Counted from the stretch's first letter, positions 43,109-52,605 are shown. The stretch is DNA of 64,000 bases from an uncultured Arenicella sp. (GCA_938048185.1 CALIVT010000010.1:1-64000), one strand, 5' to 3'. Notes: generated by a model from the letters alone, not told the origin. Translations and numbers: made by a program.

Positions 43109-45013
43109 ATGAAACCACAACTAGGAACTTGCTACTACCCCGAGCATTGGCCACAAGATCAGTGGCTTGACGATGCAAAGCGCATGGTGGATTTAGGCTT
43201 GAAGATTGTACGGGTTGGTGAGTTCGCGTGGTCGCGCTTTGAGCCTAAGCCGGGAAAGCTGGATTTTAGCTGGATGGACAATGCTGTCGATATTTTAGGT
43301 TCGCAAGGTTTGAAGGTTGTAATGTGCACCCCAACAGCCACTCCACCGCGCTGGATGCTAGACAAGCACCCGGATATGCTGGCTGCGGACGCTGACGGCC
43401 AGATTAGAAAATTCGGTTCCCGTCGTCACTACTGTTTTAGCCATCAAGCCTACCGCGATGAATCGGTGCGCATCGCCCGTATTATATCCGAGCACTATCG
43501 CACGCACGAAGCCATCGTCGCGTGGCAAATCGACAATGAATATAGCTGCCATGACACGGTTCGTTCTTATAGTGTCGCGGCTGGTCTTGCATTTCAACAT
43601 TGGCTACAAAACAAATATCAGACCATCGATGCCTTAAACCAAGCGTGGGGTAACGTGTTTTGGTCGATGGAGTACGCAGAATTCGAGCAAGTAGAGCTAC
43701 CAAATCAAACAGTGACTGAAGCCAACCCAACGCATTGGCTGGATTTTTATCGCTTTAGCAGCGATCAAGTAATTGCTTACAATGCGGCGCAGGTTCAGGC
43801 GATTCGTGAACACACTCCGGCGCCGCTAATTCACAACTACATGGGGCGTATTGTTGATTTTGACCACTACAAACTGGGTGATGATCTCGATATAGCCAGC
43901 TGGGACAGCTATCCGCTGGGTTTTTTAGTCGACAGGACTGATGCCACACCTGAGTGGAAGAAGCGTTTTGAGCGCCAGGGCGATCCAGACCTGCAAGCAT
44001 TTCACCACGACTTGTATCGCGCGGTAGGTAAAGGCCGTTGGTGGGTGATGGAACAGCAACCTGGCCCGGTCAACTGGGCGCCAAATAACCCGGCCCCGTT
44101 GCCCGGTATGGTGCGCCTATGGACAATGGAGGCAATTGCTCATGAGGCCGAAGCGGTGTGTTATTTTCGCTGGCGGCAAGCACCGTTCGCACAAGAGCAA
44201 ATGCACGCAGGCTTATTAAGACCCGATAGCGCGCCATCGGCGGTATTCGAAGAGGTCGAGCAAACCGCTCGTGATATTTCAAGCCTAGGCGATGTTAAAA
44301 CTCAACAAGCGAAAGTCGCTATTATTTTCGATTATGAGAGCGGTTGGGCGTGGGAAGCTCAACCGCAAGGCGAAGACTATGACAATTTCGCGCTGTGCTT
44401 GGAATTTTATCGTAGCCTGCGACGTAACGGTTTGACCGTAGACGTCTTGCCTGCAACCGTTGATTCGCTCGACGCTTACCAGTTGGTTCTAGCGCCGAGC
44501 TTACTAAGCTGGCCGAGTGCTTTGATGCAGGCCCTCCAGAGCTTTAGTGGTATTGCTGTGCTTGGCCCGCGGGCGGGTTCGAAAACCGACAACTTGAGTA
44601 TCCCGATGAATTTGCCACCCGCGATTCCCGGTTTCGAGTGCAAGGTCAGCTACGTCGAGACGTTTCCGGCAGGGTCTGAGCGCCCAATAGAGGGTGGTGG
44701 TGCCGTTCGAACTTGGTTAGAAACTGTGGAAACCAGTGAACAAATACTCGAGCGTACCTCAGATGGAACGCCGCTATTGTTGGCCAAAGGTAACCTGCAT
44801 TATTTAACCGGCTGGCCGGATCAGTCTGCGATGACTCGGATTGTCGCCAAGCTTGCAGTGCAAGCGGGTTTGGAAACTCTCAGCATGCCCGAAGGCGTGC
44901 GCCGCAGGTGTACCGCATCGCACGAATTTGTATTTAATCACAACGCCGAGGCGATGGAGTTTGATGGCCAGACCTTGGCGGCCTGTGAGGTTCGTATTCG
45001 GTCATTGGTTTAG
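43109..45013 (+). CDS. GH42 beta-galactosidase
   Basis: 634 residues. GH42 catalytic barrel: QLGTCYYPEHWPQDQW, VRVGEFAWSRFEPKPG, CTPTATPPRWMLDKHPDML, acid/base Glu in IVAWQIDNEYSCHDT and nucleophile Glu in WWVMEQQPGPVNWAP, followed by the trimerisation domain (VAIIFDYESGWAWEAQP) and a C-terminal beta-domain. No signal peptide, so substrate is presumably an imported galacto-oligosaccharide. The divergent neighbours dgoK-dgoA-lactonase would consume the released galactose oxidatively. Confidence 0.94.
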   Translation: MKPQLGTCYYPEHWPQDQWLDDAKRMVDLGLKIVRVGEFAWSRFEPKPGKLDFSWMDNAVDILGSQGLKVVMCTPTATPPRWMLDKHPDMLAADADGQIRKFGSRRHYCFSHQAYRDESVRIARIISEHYRTHEAIVAWQIDNEYSCHDTVRSYSVAAGLAFQHWLQNKYQTIDALNQAWGNVFWSMEYAEFEQVELPNQTVTEANPTHWLDFYRFSSDQVIAYNAAQVQAIREHTPAPLIHNYMGRIVDFDHYKLGDDLDIASWDSYPLGFLVDRTDATPEWKKRFERQGDPDLQAFHHDLYRAVGKGRWWVMEQQPGPVNWAPNNPAPLPGMVRLWTMEAIAHEAEAVCYFRWRQAPFAQEQMHAGLLRPDSAPSAVFEEVEQTARDISSLGDVKTQQAKVAIIFDYESGWAWEAQPQGEDYDNFALCLEFYRSLRRNGLTVDVLPATVDSLDAYQLVLAPSLLSWPSALMQALQSFSGIAVLGPRAGSKTDNLSIPMNLPPAIPGFECKVSYVETFPAGSERPIEGGGAVRTWLETVETSEQILERTSDGTPLLLAKGNLHYLTGWPDQSAMTRIVAKLAVQAGLETLSMPEGVRRRCTASHEFVFNHNAEAMEFDGQTLAACEVRIRSLV

Positions 45014-45047
45014 GTCATATTTGGCGGCGTCTTACGCGGAAAGCGTT

Positions 45048-45076
45048 TTCAATTTAACCCTCTTGCGCGTTACAAT
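45048..45076 (+). promoter_or_regulatory. Possible promoter of the rfbC-rfbD-yoaA-tsaB run
   Basis: TTCAAT (45048-45053), 17-base spacer, TACAAT (45071-45076), 33 bases before the rfbC start. The -10 is good, the -35 weak. Confidence 0.4.
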
Positions 45077-45109
45077 CGGCCAAATCTTTTCAAGGCGTAT
45101 TCTTTAAGA

Positions 45110-45652
45110 ATGAAAGTAGAGCAAACTAAGTTAGAGGGCGTTTTGTTGGTCACCCCTCAAGTTTTTGGCGATGATCGAGGCTTCTTTATGGAGACCTATA
45201 ACCGTGAAAAAGCGCTGCAATCCGGGTTGCCTGGTGAATTTGTGCAAGACAATCACTCCAAGTCAAGCAAGGGTGTGCTGCGTGGTTTGCACTATCAAAC
45301 TCCACAGTGGCAAGGCAAGCTGGTGAGAACCGTGCAAGGAGAAATTTATGACGTCGCGGTTGATATCCGCGATGGCTCAGCGACTTTTGGTGAGTGGGTT
45401 GGTTTTTATCTTAATGATGAAAATAAACAGCAACTGTATGTGCCCGAAGGCTTTGCTCATGGCTTTGTTGTGACCAGCGATACTGCCGAGGTGGTCTATA
45501 AATGTACGTCGCTCTATGCCCCTGAACAAGAGGGTTGCGTGTTGTGGAACGACCCGGACATTGGCATCGATTGGCCAATCGATTCGCCGCTATTATCCGC
45601 CAAAGATGAAATCGGCCAGCGCCTTGCCGATGTGCCTGTCCTGCGCGTTTAA
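45110..45652 (+). CDS. rfbC: dTDP-4-dehydrorhamnose 3,5-epimerase
   Basis: 180 residues, standard. RmlC cupin: VTPQVFGDDRGFFMETYN, DNHSKSSKGVLRGLHYQ (catalytic His), RTVQGEIYDVAVDIR, YVPEGFAHGFVV and EVVYKCTSLYAPE (Tyr). It epimerises C3 and C5 of dTDP-4-keto-6-deoxyglucose in dTDP-L-rhamnose synthesis. The next gene is the reductase, 2 bases on. rfbA and rfbB are not in the window. Confidence 0.95.
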   Translation: MKVEQTKLEGVLLVTPQVFGDDRGFFMETYNREKALQSGLPGEFVQDNHSKSSKGVLRGLHYQTPQWQGKLVRTVQGEIYDVAVDIRDGSATFGEWVGFYLNDENKQQLYVPEGFAHGFVVTSDTAEVVYKCTSLYAPEQEGCVLWNDPDIGIDWPIDSPLLSAKDEIGQRLADVPVLRV

Positions 45653-45654
45653 GC

Positions 45655-46533
45655 ATGGATAAAATTCTATTGATTGGTCAGCATGGCCAAGTGACGACCT
45701 ATTTACAGCGCGCCCTTGTTGGTGACTATCACGTTGAAGTCGCTGGCCGCGCACAACTTGACTTAAGTAACGTTGACGCTATCAGCGGGGCGCTTGAAGC
45801 GTCTAAGCCTAGTTTGATAATTAACCCAGCCGCCTACACCGCGGTGGATCTGGCTGAGCAAGAACAAGAGGCAGCGTTTACCATTAATCGCGATGCCGTT
45901 GCGGCTATCGCTAAGTATTGTGCGAACACGAATACGCCGCTCATTCACTTTTCCACCGACTATGTGTTTGCTGGTGATGCTAACACTCCTTATTTAGAAA
46001 CCGACAGCCCAGCGCCGACTGGGGTTTACGGCCAAAGTAAGTTAGAAGGCGAGCAAGCGATTATCGCCTCAGGTGCGCCGGCGATAATCCTGCGTACCGC
46101 CTGGGTTTATTCGAACCACGGTAAGAACTTTTATAAAACTATGTTGGCGTTAGCGCAGACCCGTGATCAATTGTCGGTGGTCGCTGATCAGGTCGGCGCG
46201 CCAACCTACGCCGGTAGTATTGCCGACGCGACGAAAATTTTAGCTGAAGCCATTCTGTCTCGCGGTGGCTTGATGCCCGCGCAAGTTGGTATCTATCATT
46301 TTTGCTGCCAAGGTCAGACCTCGTGGTGCGACTTTGCGCGCGCAATTTTCGTCGAGAACGAAGTCAGCAAGATACGCGTCACCGGAATCACGACTGACGA
46401 GTACCCGACACCGGCTAAGCGCCCGGCGTATTCGGTGATGAACGTGGATAAATTGACCGCGACGTTTGGCGTCTCGTTGCCACATTGGGGAACCGCACTG
46501 GCCCATTGCGCGGCAGAGACAAAGGCGGGTTAG
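45655..46533 (+). CDS. rfbD: dTDP-4-dehydrorhamnose reductase
   Basis: 292 residues. NAD(P) motif LLIGQHGQVTTYLQRAL (a G-x-x-G-x-V/L variant of the RmlD start), NPAAYTAVDLAEQE, HFSTDYVFAGD, YxxxK in GVYGQSKLEGEQA, and ILRTAWVYSNHGKNFYKTML. The C-terminal substrate domain contains TPAKRPAYSVMNVDKL. It performs the last step to dTDP-L-rhamnose. It is followed by yoaA after 8 bases. Confidence 0.95.
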   Translation: MDKILLIGQHGQVTTYLQRALVGDYHVEVAGRAQLDLSNVDAISGALEASKPSLIINPAAYTAVDLAEQEQEAAFTINRDAVAAIAKYCANTNTPLIHFSTDYVFAGDANTPYLETDSPAPTGVYGQSKLEGEQAIIASGAPAIILRTAWVYSNHGKNFYKTMLALAQTRDQLSVVADQVGAPTYAGSIADATKILAEAILSRGGLMPAQVGIYHFCCQGQTSWCDFARAIFVENEVSKIRVTGITTDEYPTPAKRPAYSVMNVDKLTATFGVSLPHWGTALAHCAAETKAG

Positions 46534-46541
46534 TCGCTAAC

Positions 46542-48485
46542 ATGGACAAGGAGAGCGCCGCAGATATGCTGGGTGAGCACGGGCCATTTGCCAAAGCGAT
46601 CAGCAATTATACAGTGCGCGACTCGCAATTGGCGATGGCCACTGCGATTGAAGAGTCCATCGCTAATAAGCAGACGCTATTAGCGGAATCGGGTACCGGC
46701 ACCGGCAAAACATTTGCCTACCTAGTGCCTGCATTATTGTCGGCTAAGAAAACATTAATTTCGACCGGAACTAAACACTTACAAGAGCAGTTATTTCATC
46801 GCGATATTCCGTTGGTGCTCGAGAACCTCAGTGTGAACGCCAAAGTGTCACTGCTAAAAGGGCGCAGCAATTACCTTTGTCTACATAGGATGATGCTAAC
46901 GCGCGGGTCATCTCGACGCTTGGATACGACTCAACTTTCTGAGCTCGAGATGATTTCGTCATGGTCTTCAAAGTCGAAAAGTGGTGATATTGGCGATCTT
47001 GTTGAAGTACCCGAAGACTCAAGGATATGGCCGTCGGTTACGTCAACCGTCGACAACTGTATTGGGCAGAACTGTTCTTATTTTGAAGACTGCTTTGTCA
47101 ACAAAGCGCGCAAAGCCGCGCTGGTCAGCGAGGTTGTGGTGGTGAATCATCATCTTTTCTTCGCCGACAAGTCGCTTAAAGACGATGGTTTTGGGGCACT
47201 GTTGCCTGATGTCGACACGGTGATTTTCGACGAGGCACATCAAATTCCTGACATAGCGTCTAATTTTTTAGGCAATAGTTTTAGCTCATGGCAGGTTATG
47301 GAGTTGGCTAATGATGCGCGCGCCGCTGAACTAAAAGAGAAAAGCCTGATTCCCAAACTTGTTCTGTGTGCGGACGAGCTGGACAAGCTTACCGCCGACT
47401 ATCGTTTAAGTTTGGGGCTTAATGAACGCCGTATTTCGTGGTTGGACCTGATCGAAGAAGCGCCTAATTTGCCCAAGAAACTAAGCGCATTGGCGAACAA
47501 GCTAAGCGAGTTTTCCGACGTGCTTGAGAAAGCGGCGGTCGCAGGTGAGGGTTTAACTCGGTGCTATGAGCGTGCGCTGGAGTTGTCGCAAGACTGTCAT
47601 AAAATTGCCGACGACGCTGACAACGAAGAGGTAGTGCGTTGGGTAGAGGTCGCTAGACGAACCTTTCGAATTCACGAAACACCGCTTAACATTGGCAACG
47701 AGCTTAGCGCTTATTTTGGCAATAAGGAACAAGCGCGAGTATTCACCTCTGCGACCTTATCGGTTGGCGGCGATTTTGACCACTATAAACAACTCGTTGG
47801 TTTGAACAGCGATACGCCCTTTCGTACGTGGGATAGCCCGTTCGATTATTTCAATCAAGCGGTGCTATACGTGCCTGAAGGCATGCCGTTGCCCAAAGAG
47901 GACAATTTTATAGACGCTTTGTTTGATGAGGTTTTGCCAATTCTTCAAGCGAGTCAAGGTGGTGCATTTGTCTTGTTTACCAGCTTTAGAATCATGCAGC
48001 AGTTCGAGGAGAAGTTGGCCGATTACGAATTTAATATTCTGACCCAAGGCGACACGAGTAAACGTGAGCTGCTCAAAAGTTTTGTGCAGGTCGACAACTC
48101 GGTGCTGCTGGGTACCATGAGTTTTTGGGAAGGCGTAGATGTGCCGGGCGACGCATTGCGTTGCGTGATTATTGATAAGCTGCCATTCGAATCACCTTTT
48201 GACCCCGTTATTAAAGCGCGCTTAAAAGCCATGGACGACGCAGGCGAAAACCCATTTATGAATTACCAGGTTCCAAGAGCGGTGATCACGCTGCGACAAG
48301 GCGCTGGCCGCTTGATTCGAAGCTCACAAGACAAGGGCGCGTTAATGATCTGCGACGGACGCCTGCGCACTACTCATTACGGGCGTGTGTTTTTGAATAG
48401 CTTGCCCAATATGCGTCGCAGTAACGACCGAACTAAAGTGACGGCTTTTCTAACGCGTTTAGCGTCAGCGGGGGAGTCTGAATGA
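46542..48485 (+). CDS. yoaA: XPD/DinG-family DNA helicase
   Basis: 647 residues from the ATG at 46542; the frame is open upstream but overlaps rfbD. Walker A TLLAESGTGTGKTFAYLVP, DEAH box VIFDEAHQIPD, and Cys residues for the 4Fe-4S cluster in NYLCLHRM and DNCIGQNCSYFEDC. Helicase C-terminal motifs are FVLFTSFRIMQQ, TMSFWEGVDVPGDALRCVII and QGAGRLIRSSQDKG. YoaA acts in repair at stalled forks with HolC. Length and the lack of an exonuclease domain match YoaA rather than some DinG types. The tsaB ATG overlaps the stop (ATGA). Confidence 0.9.
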   Translation: MDKESAADMLGEHGPFAKAISNYTVRDSQLAMATAIEESIANKQTLLAESGTGTGKTFAYLVPALLSAKKTLISTGTKHLQEQLFHRDIPLVLENLSVNAKVSLLKGRSNYLCLHRMMLTRGSSRRLDTTQLSELEMISSWSSKSKSGDIGDLVEVPEDSRIWPSVTSTVDNCIGQNCSYFEDCFVNKARKAALVSEVVVVNHHLFFADKSLKDDGFGALLPDVDTVIFDEAHQIPDIASNFLGNSFSSWQVMELANDARAAELKEKSLIPKLVLCADELDKLTADYRLSLGLNERRISWLDLIEEAPNLPKKLSALANKLSEFSDVLEKAAVAGEGLTRCYERALELSQDCHKIADDADNEEVVRWVEVARRTFRIHETPLNIGNELSAYFGNKEQARVFTSATLSVGGDFDHYKQLVGLNSDTPFRTWDSPFDYFNQAVLYVPEGMPLPKEDNFIDALFDEVLPILQASQGGAFVLFTSFRIMQQFEEKLADYEFNILTQGDTSKRELLKSFVQVDNSVLLGTMSFWEGVDVPGDALRCVIIDKLPFESPFDPVIKARLKAMDDAGENPFMNYQVPRAVITLRQGAGRLIRSSQDKGALMICDGRLRTTHYGRVFLNSLPNMRRSNDRTKVTAFLTRLASAGESE

Positions 48486-49180
48486 CAGCGAATATTATCG
48501 CCATTGAAACAGCCACCTCATCCTGCTCGGCTGCGTTGCGTGTCGACGGTGAGATTGTTGAGCGTAGCCAGCTTGGCAGCAATGTGCACTCGCAAGTGTT
48601 GTTAGCTATGGTGCAAGAATTGTTGGGCATCGCGGGAATTAGTCCACAACATTTAGATGCCGTTGCCGTTGGTCAAGGGCCTGGATCATTTACGGGCTTG
48701 CGCATTGGCGTTGGAGTAGGTCAAGGCTTAGCTTATGGGTGTGATTGCCCAATGCTCGGGGTGTCGTCTCTCGCGGCGTTAGCGCTGGCGGCGCCCGGCG
48801 ATGGTCGTGTGATTGCGGGTATAGATGCGCGAATGAGCGAAGTCTATTGGGGTGAGTATTCAAAGCAAGGGCAACGTATTAATCAGCTTGCACCACTAAA
48901 AGTGAGCCCGCCGAATTCAATTTCGAGCTTACTGGAGCATTATGCCGACACGAAGCCGGAATTAGTGGGCAATGCGTGGAGCGAGTACTGGCAAGAAATT
49001 GATGAATCGTTTAAGCAATCGGCGACACTGCAAAAAAGCATTGTCTATCCTAGTGCCACGCAGCTTCTACAACTGGCCGAGCAACAATACAACGAAAAAA
49101 AATGGCTAGCTGCAATCGACTTTCAACCAATATACGTGCGCAATGACGTTGCTAAGAAGTCCAGTAAACCCGTTATTTGA
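48482..49180 (+). CDS. tsaB: tRNA t6A biosynthesis protein TsaB
   Basis: 232 residues. ASKHA-type: IIAIETATSSCSAALRVDGE, HSQVLLAMVQELLG, AVAVGQGPGSFTGLRIGVGVGQGLAYG and AGIDARMSEVYWGEY. TsaB is the non-catalytic scaffold of the TsaBDE complex making N6-threonylcarbamoyladenosine on tRNAs. It overlaps yoaA by 4 bases, an arrangement common in gammaproteobacteria, and runs convergently into ispB with 17 bases between stops. Confidence 0.94.
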   Translation: MTANIIAIETATSSCSAALRVDGEIVERSQLGSNVHSQVLLAMVQELLGIAGISPQHLDAVAVGQGPGSFTGLRIGVGVGQGLAYGCDCPMLGVSSLAALALAAPGDGRVIAGIDARMSEVYWGEYSKQGQRINQLAPLKVSPPNSISSLLEHYADTKPELVGNAWSEYWQEIDESFKQSATLQKSIVYPSATQLLQLAEQQYNEKKWLAAIDFQPIYVRNDVAKKSSKPVI

Positions 49181-49197
49181 TGATGAAATGCGTGCTT

Positions 49198-50223
49198 CTA
49201 AAATGTGCGTTCAACCGAGAATTCAGCCAGTTTTAACAGCGCGTCACGGTACGTTGAATCGGGCACAACCGCCAGTGCCTCCTGAGCCAGTGTTGCTTGC
49301 TCACGAGCAACTCGAGCGGTATACGCAATAGAGCCTGTTTGCTCAATAATTTTTAATACGGCGTCTAAGTTGTCACGGCTGGCGTTAGTGATCGCGTTTT
49401 CAAGAAGTTCTTTTTCACTGCCCGAAGATCGATTTATTGCATTGATTAGCGGCAAGGTCGGCTTGCCTTCGGCTAAGTCGTCGCCGACATTTTTACCCAT
49501 CGCTTGCGCGTCTGCAGTGTAGTCGAGAATGTCGTCAACCAACTGAAAAGCGGTTCCTAGGTGCAGCCCGTAGGCCGCCATTGCGTGTTCCACTGGGCTC
49601 GCTTGTTTAGTAATAACGGCGCCCAGTTGGGTCGCGGCTTCGAACAAAATAGCCGTTTTAGACTGAATGGTATCCATGTACTGGGCTTCAGTTGTCTCGG
49701 CAGAGCCGCAATTAATCAACTGCATAACTTCGCCTTCAGCAATCTGATTAGTCGTGCGCGAGAGAATTTCCATCACCCGCATGCTGCCGACATCCACCAT
49801 CATCTGAAAAGCACGAGAATATAGATAGTCGCCAACTAAAACGCTGGCCGCATTTCCGAATACCTCGTTGGCGGTTTCACGTCCGCGACGCATCTCTGAC
49901 TCATCGACTACGTCATCATGGAGTAGGGTGGCGGTGTGAATGAACTCGATAATTGCGGCAAGCAGTGTTTGGTCTTGAGAGACCTCAGTTTGTTCAGGGT
50001 TAGTAGCTTTAGCTGCGAGTAACAAGGCGACGGGGCGCAGGCGTTTACCGCCTGCTTGTACAATATAGGCGCCCAGCTGGTTAATTAGGGCGACGTCACT
50101 GTTTAGGTTGCCCGCGATACTTTGGTTAACCACTGTCATATCCGCTTCGACTAAGGAAATAATCGATTGAATATCAACCGGTTTTGCCTTGGTGTCGGAA
50201 ATTGGGGAGCTATTGAGTGTCAT
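49198..50223 (-). CDS. ispB: Octaprenyl (polyprenyl) diphosphate synthase
   Basis: 341 residues. Trans-isoprenyl diphosphate synthase with GGKRLRPVALLLAAKA, first Asp-rich motif TLLHDDVVDESEMRRG, VLVGDYLYSRAFQMMV, and second motif FQLVDDILDYTADAQAMGKNVGDD in parts. It makes the ubiquinone side chain. The location divergent from rplU-rpmA is the classic gammaproteobacterial arrangement. The N-terminus is about 15 residues longer than E. coli IspB. Confidence 0.94.
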   Translation of the reverse strand: MTLNSSPISDTKAKPVDIQSIISLVEADMTVVNQSIAGNLNSDVALINQLGAYIVQAGGKRLRPVALLLAAKATNPEQTEVSQDQTLLAAIIEFIHTATLLHDDVVDESEMRRGRETANEVFGNAASVLVGDYLYSRAFQMMVDVGSMRVMEILSRTTNQIAEGEVMQLINCGSAETTEAQYMDTIQSKTAILFEAATQLGAVITKQASPVEHAMAAYGLHLGTAFQLVDDILDYTADAQAMGKNVGDDLAEGKPTLPLINAINRSSGSEKELLENAITNASRDNLDAVLKIIEQTGSIAYTARVAREQATLAQEALAVVPDSTYRDALLKLAEFSVERTF

Positions 50224-50324
50224 GCTTGAGATTATAGCCTAGGGTATACTGGCTGTGGTGAAAAGCCGTTATTTTTGTGGTATTACGCACCGCAATTAAA
50301 TTGTGATTTATTGCTGTGTTGGAG

Positions 50325-50353
50325 TTGACCTAAAACCGCGTAAACACTAGAAT
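50325..50353 (+). promoter_or_regulatory. Promoter of the rplU-rpmA operon
   Basis: TTGACC (50325-50330), 17-base spacer, TAGAAT (50348-50353). The start would be near 50360, leaving a leader of about 100 bases before rplU. The same TTGACC -35 with a 17-base spacer drives the tRNA unit at 15482. Confidence 0.75.
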
Positions 50354-50461
50354 TCGCGCTCTGTTCGCTGGGTCCGCATTAGGAAGAAAGATAAACCTGC
50401 ATAGTTCGCAAGGTTTAACCCCTTCAGAACGCAATAAGGCTGTTATAGCCGGAGTATAAAT

Positions 50462-51100
50462 ATGTACGCAGTAATTAAAACTGGCGGTAAGCAATACCGT
50501 GTCGCAGTTGGCGACAAATTAAAAGTAGAGTCTTTGAACGCACAAGAAGGCGACAAAGTGACTCTTGATCACGTATTAATGATTGGCGACGGTGATACCG
50601 TTGAAGTTGGCACGCCTACCTTAGATAAGGCTGTTGAAGCCACTGTTTTGAGTAATGGCCGTGGCAAAAAGCTTCGCATCGTAAAGTTCCGTCGTCGTCA
50701 AAATTCTCGCACCCGCACTGGTCATCGTCAAAATTTTACTGAGTTAGAGATTACCTCTATCGGTGGTAAAGCACCGGCTAAGAAAGCTGCTGCTCCTAAG
50801 AAAGCTGAAGCTCCTAAAAAAGCTGAAGCTCCTAAGAAAGCTGAAGCTCCAAAAGCAGAGAAAAAAGCCGCAGCGCCTAAGAAAGCCGCGAAAGCTGAAG
50901 GCGCTGATGATTTGAGTAAAATCTCAGGTGTAGGCCCGGTAATTGTTGGTAAATTAGCGGCGATGGGAATTACTACTTTCCAACAAGTTGCTGAATTCAC
51001 AGCAGACGACATCACTCGCATCGATGAAGAGTTAAACTTCAAAGGCCGTATTGAGCGTGACGAGTGGGTTAAACAAGCAATCGAATTAGCTAAAGGCTAA
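50462..51100 (+). CDS. rplU: Ribosomal protein L21 with a C-terminal helix-hairpin-helix extension
   Basis: 212 residues, twice the usual about 103. Residues 1-103 are normal L21 ([35 protein letters not shown]). Residues 104-150 are a Lys/Ala/Pro linker with KKAEAP repeats, encoded by near-identical 18-bp units around 50795-50850. Residues 150-212 form a helix-hairpin-helix-like domain: [52 protein letters not shown]. Such domains bind nucleic acid in other proteins. GGAG lies 8 bases before the ATG. The L27 gene follows. Confidence 0.93.
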   Translation: MYAVIKTGGKQYRVAVGDKLKVESLNAQEGDKVTLDHVLMIGDGDTVEVGTPTLDKAVEATVLSNGRGKKLRIVKFRRRQNSRTRTGHRQNFTELEITSIGGKAPAKKAAAPKKAEAPKKAEAPKKAEAPKAEKKAAAPKKAAKAEGADDLSKISGVGPVIVGKLAAMGITTFQQVAEFTADDITRIDEELNFKGRIERDEWVKQAIELAKG

Positions 51101-51137
51101 TTGGTTGTTGTCTAGAACTGATTGAGGTAAAAAGAAA

Positions 51138-51395
51138 ATGGCACATAAGAAAGCAGGCGGTAGTTCACGGAACGGTCGCGATTCAAATTCGAAACGTCTA
51201 GGTGTAAAACGTTACGCTGGTCAACTTATCAACGCAGGCACAATCATTGTGCGTCAGCGCGGTAGTTCATTTCACCCAGGTACTGATGTTGGTATGGGCA
51301 AAGACTACACGTTGTTTGCTTTGAAAACTGGCGTGGTAAAATTTGAAATCAAAGGACCTAAAAATCGTAAACACGTGAGCGTAGTTGCTGCGTAG
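51138..51395 (+). CDS. rpmA: Ribosomal protein L27
   Basis: 85 residues, normal. [21 protein letters not shown], then [23 protein letters not shown]. The N-terminus reaches the peptidyl-transferase centre in the 50S subunit. It is co-transcribed with rplU (37-base gap, AGGTAAA-like ribosome site). Its last codons are part of a 19-bp sequence repeated 27 bases further on. Confidence 0.97.
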   Translation: MAHKKAGGSSRNGRDSNSKRLGVKRYAGQLINAGTIIVRQRGSSFHPGTDVGMGKDYTLFALKTGVVKFEIKGPKNRKHVSVVAA

Positions 51396-51426
51396 GTTGC
51401 AGTCTAAGTAGTTGCTGCGTAGGTTG
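51381..51426 (+). repeat. Duplicated 3' end of rpmA
   Basis: GTAGTTGCTGCGTAGGTTG at 51381-51399 (containing the rpmA stop) recurs exactly at 51408-51426, a 27-bp period. It is another copy of a gene end, like the minisatellite at 13390. Confidence 0.9.
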
Positions 51427-51471
51427 TTACGTATATTGTTACGGAATACGTTTTAAGTACAACGTTTGATT

Positions 51472-51507
51472 TACCAAAAAGCCTCGCTAACGCGGGGCTT
51501 TTTGGTA
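51472..51507 (+). terminator. Terminator of the rplU-rpmA operon
   Basis: 16-bp stem (51472-51487 with 51492-51507; one G-T pair), loop TAAC, GC core GCCTCGC/GCGGGGC flanked by A5 and T5, so it can work in either direction. Confidence 0.9.
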
Positions 51508-51615
51508 TTTGTTATCTTTTTTTACTGTATAGATACATGTAAGGTACATGAATAAAATTCGCCAAGTAAAGTTCAAACAGGTTATGGTTAGTGCTCTGCA
51601 ACTTTTTCGACCACG

Positions 51616-52488
51616 ATGATACGCTTTATCTTTACTTTAATGACGGTGCTACTGTTTTTTCCCGTTGCTGCATCCGCGAACTCCTCCGCGAACTACGTAA
51701 GTAAACTCTCCGACTGCAACGCTGAACTACCCCAGCTAAGTCTGTATACGATTTTAGATAAAGGTCGAAACACCTTGGCTGGCTGGAGCCATATTAGAAC
51801 GAATAAAGAGGGTGGCGAGTTTCGCTCGCTAAGCTTAAGCGATGCTGATTACGCGATTACTCAAGACTATTATGTTGCCGACAAATCTTGTGGCTACGCC
51901 AAAGTGCAAAATGGCATCTTAGCGGTCAAATTAAGTGATTCAACCCGCCAACATAGCAATGGCATTGAAGCCAGTATCGATGCAAATAGCATAAGCTTCG
52001 GAGAGGTAGGCTACGTTTTACTCGATTTAAAAGTAAACCGTATCGGCTCCTCTATTCCTAGTCTAGATGCTTTGCGCACACTGTATCGCGATTTTTTAAC
52101 CGAAGAAGAATTTGAACAGTTTGATCTTGGCATGGCGAGCCTCGGCATCACCTTATTTAGCCAAAGTAGTGCGAGCCAAGCCAGCGAGCCGCTAAACGCC
52201 GAGTTACTATTTTCAATTGATCAAGAGGTCTTTTTTGATCAGTGGCTTAGAGTGATTTTGCCTCTCGATGAGTTTCAATTCTATATAAAGGAAAATTCGG
52301 TTCGCGTGCCACAAGAAAGAAGCAGTTATAAGGCAAGTGATATAAGCGGTTTCAGGATAAACCCTGAGACCAGTCACGGGCGTCAGTTACGCGAAATACT
52401 AGGTGATAAATGGAGCGAGCATATCCCCGAGGCGTTTAAGGAGATTTCCATAAGTCTGCGACGTATTGAGCTACTTAAGCGCCGTTGA
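51616..52488 (+). CDS. Secreted protein of unknown function
   Basis: 290 residues. Signal peptide to about residue 22 (FFPVAASANSS). The mature protein has two early Cys (LSDCNAEL, DKSCGYAK) and mixed alpha/beta composition; segments include YTILDKGRNTLAGWSHIR, DFLTEEEFEQFDLGMASLG and SLRRIELLKRR at the end. No family was recognised. It stands alone, between the L27 terminator and the convergent LuxR gene. Confidence 0.6.
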   Translation: MIRFIFTLMTVLLFFPVAASANSSANYVSKLSDCNAELPQLSLYTILDKGRNTLAGWSHIRTNKEGGEFRSLSLSDADYAITQDYYVADKSCGYAKVQNGILAVKLSDSTRQHSNGIEASIDANSISFGEVGYVLLDLKVNRIGSSIPSLDALRTLYRDFLTEEEFEQFDLGMASLGITLFSQSSASQASEPLNAELLFSIDQEVFFDQWLRVILPLDEFQFYIKENSVRVPQERSSYKASDISGFRINPETSHGRQLREILGDKWSEHIPEAFKEISISLRRIELLKRR

Positions 52489-52550
52489 TTTGGAGCTCGT
52501 TGGCAAAGTGCTCGGTCTCGCTTTTGTCTCAACCAATTTATTGTCCCAAG

Positions 52551-52586
52551 TAAAGCCGCGAGTCAACTCGATGGCTCGCGGCTTTA
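52551..52586. terminator. Bidirectional terminator between two convergent genes
   Basis: Perfect 12-bp arms (52551-52562 and 52575-52586, TAAAGCCGCGAG), 12-base loop, T-rich ends on both strands. It serves both the secreted protein gene and the LuxR gene. Confidence 0.8.
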
Positions 52587-52605
52587 TTCGGGCTACTGCG
52601 ATTCT

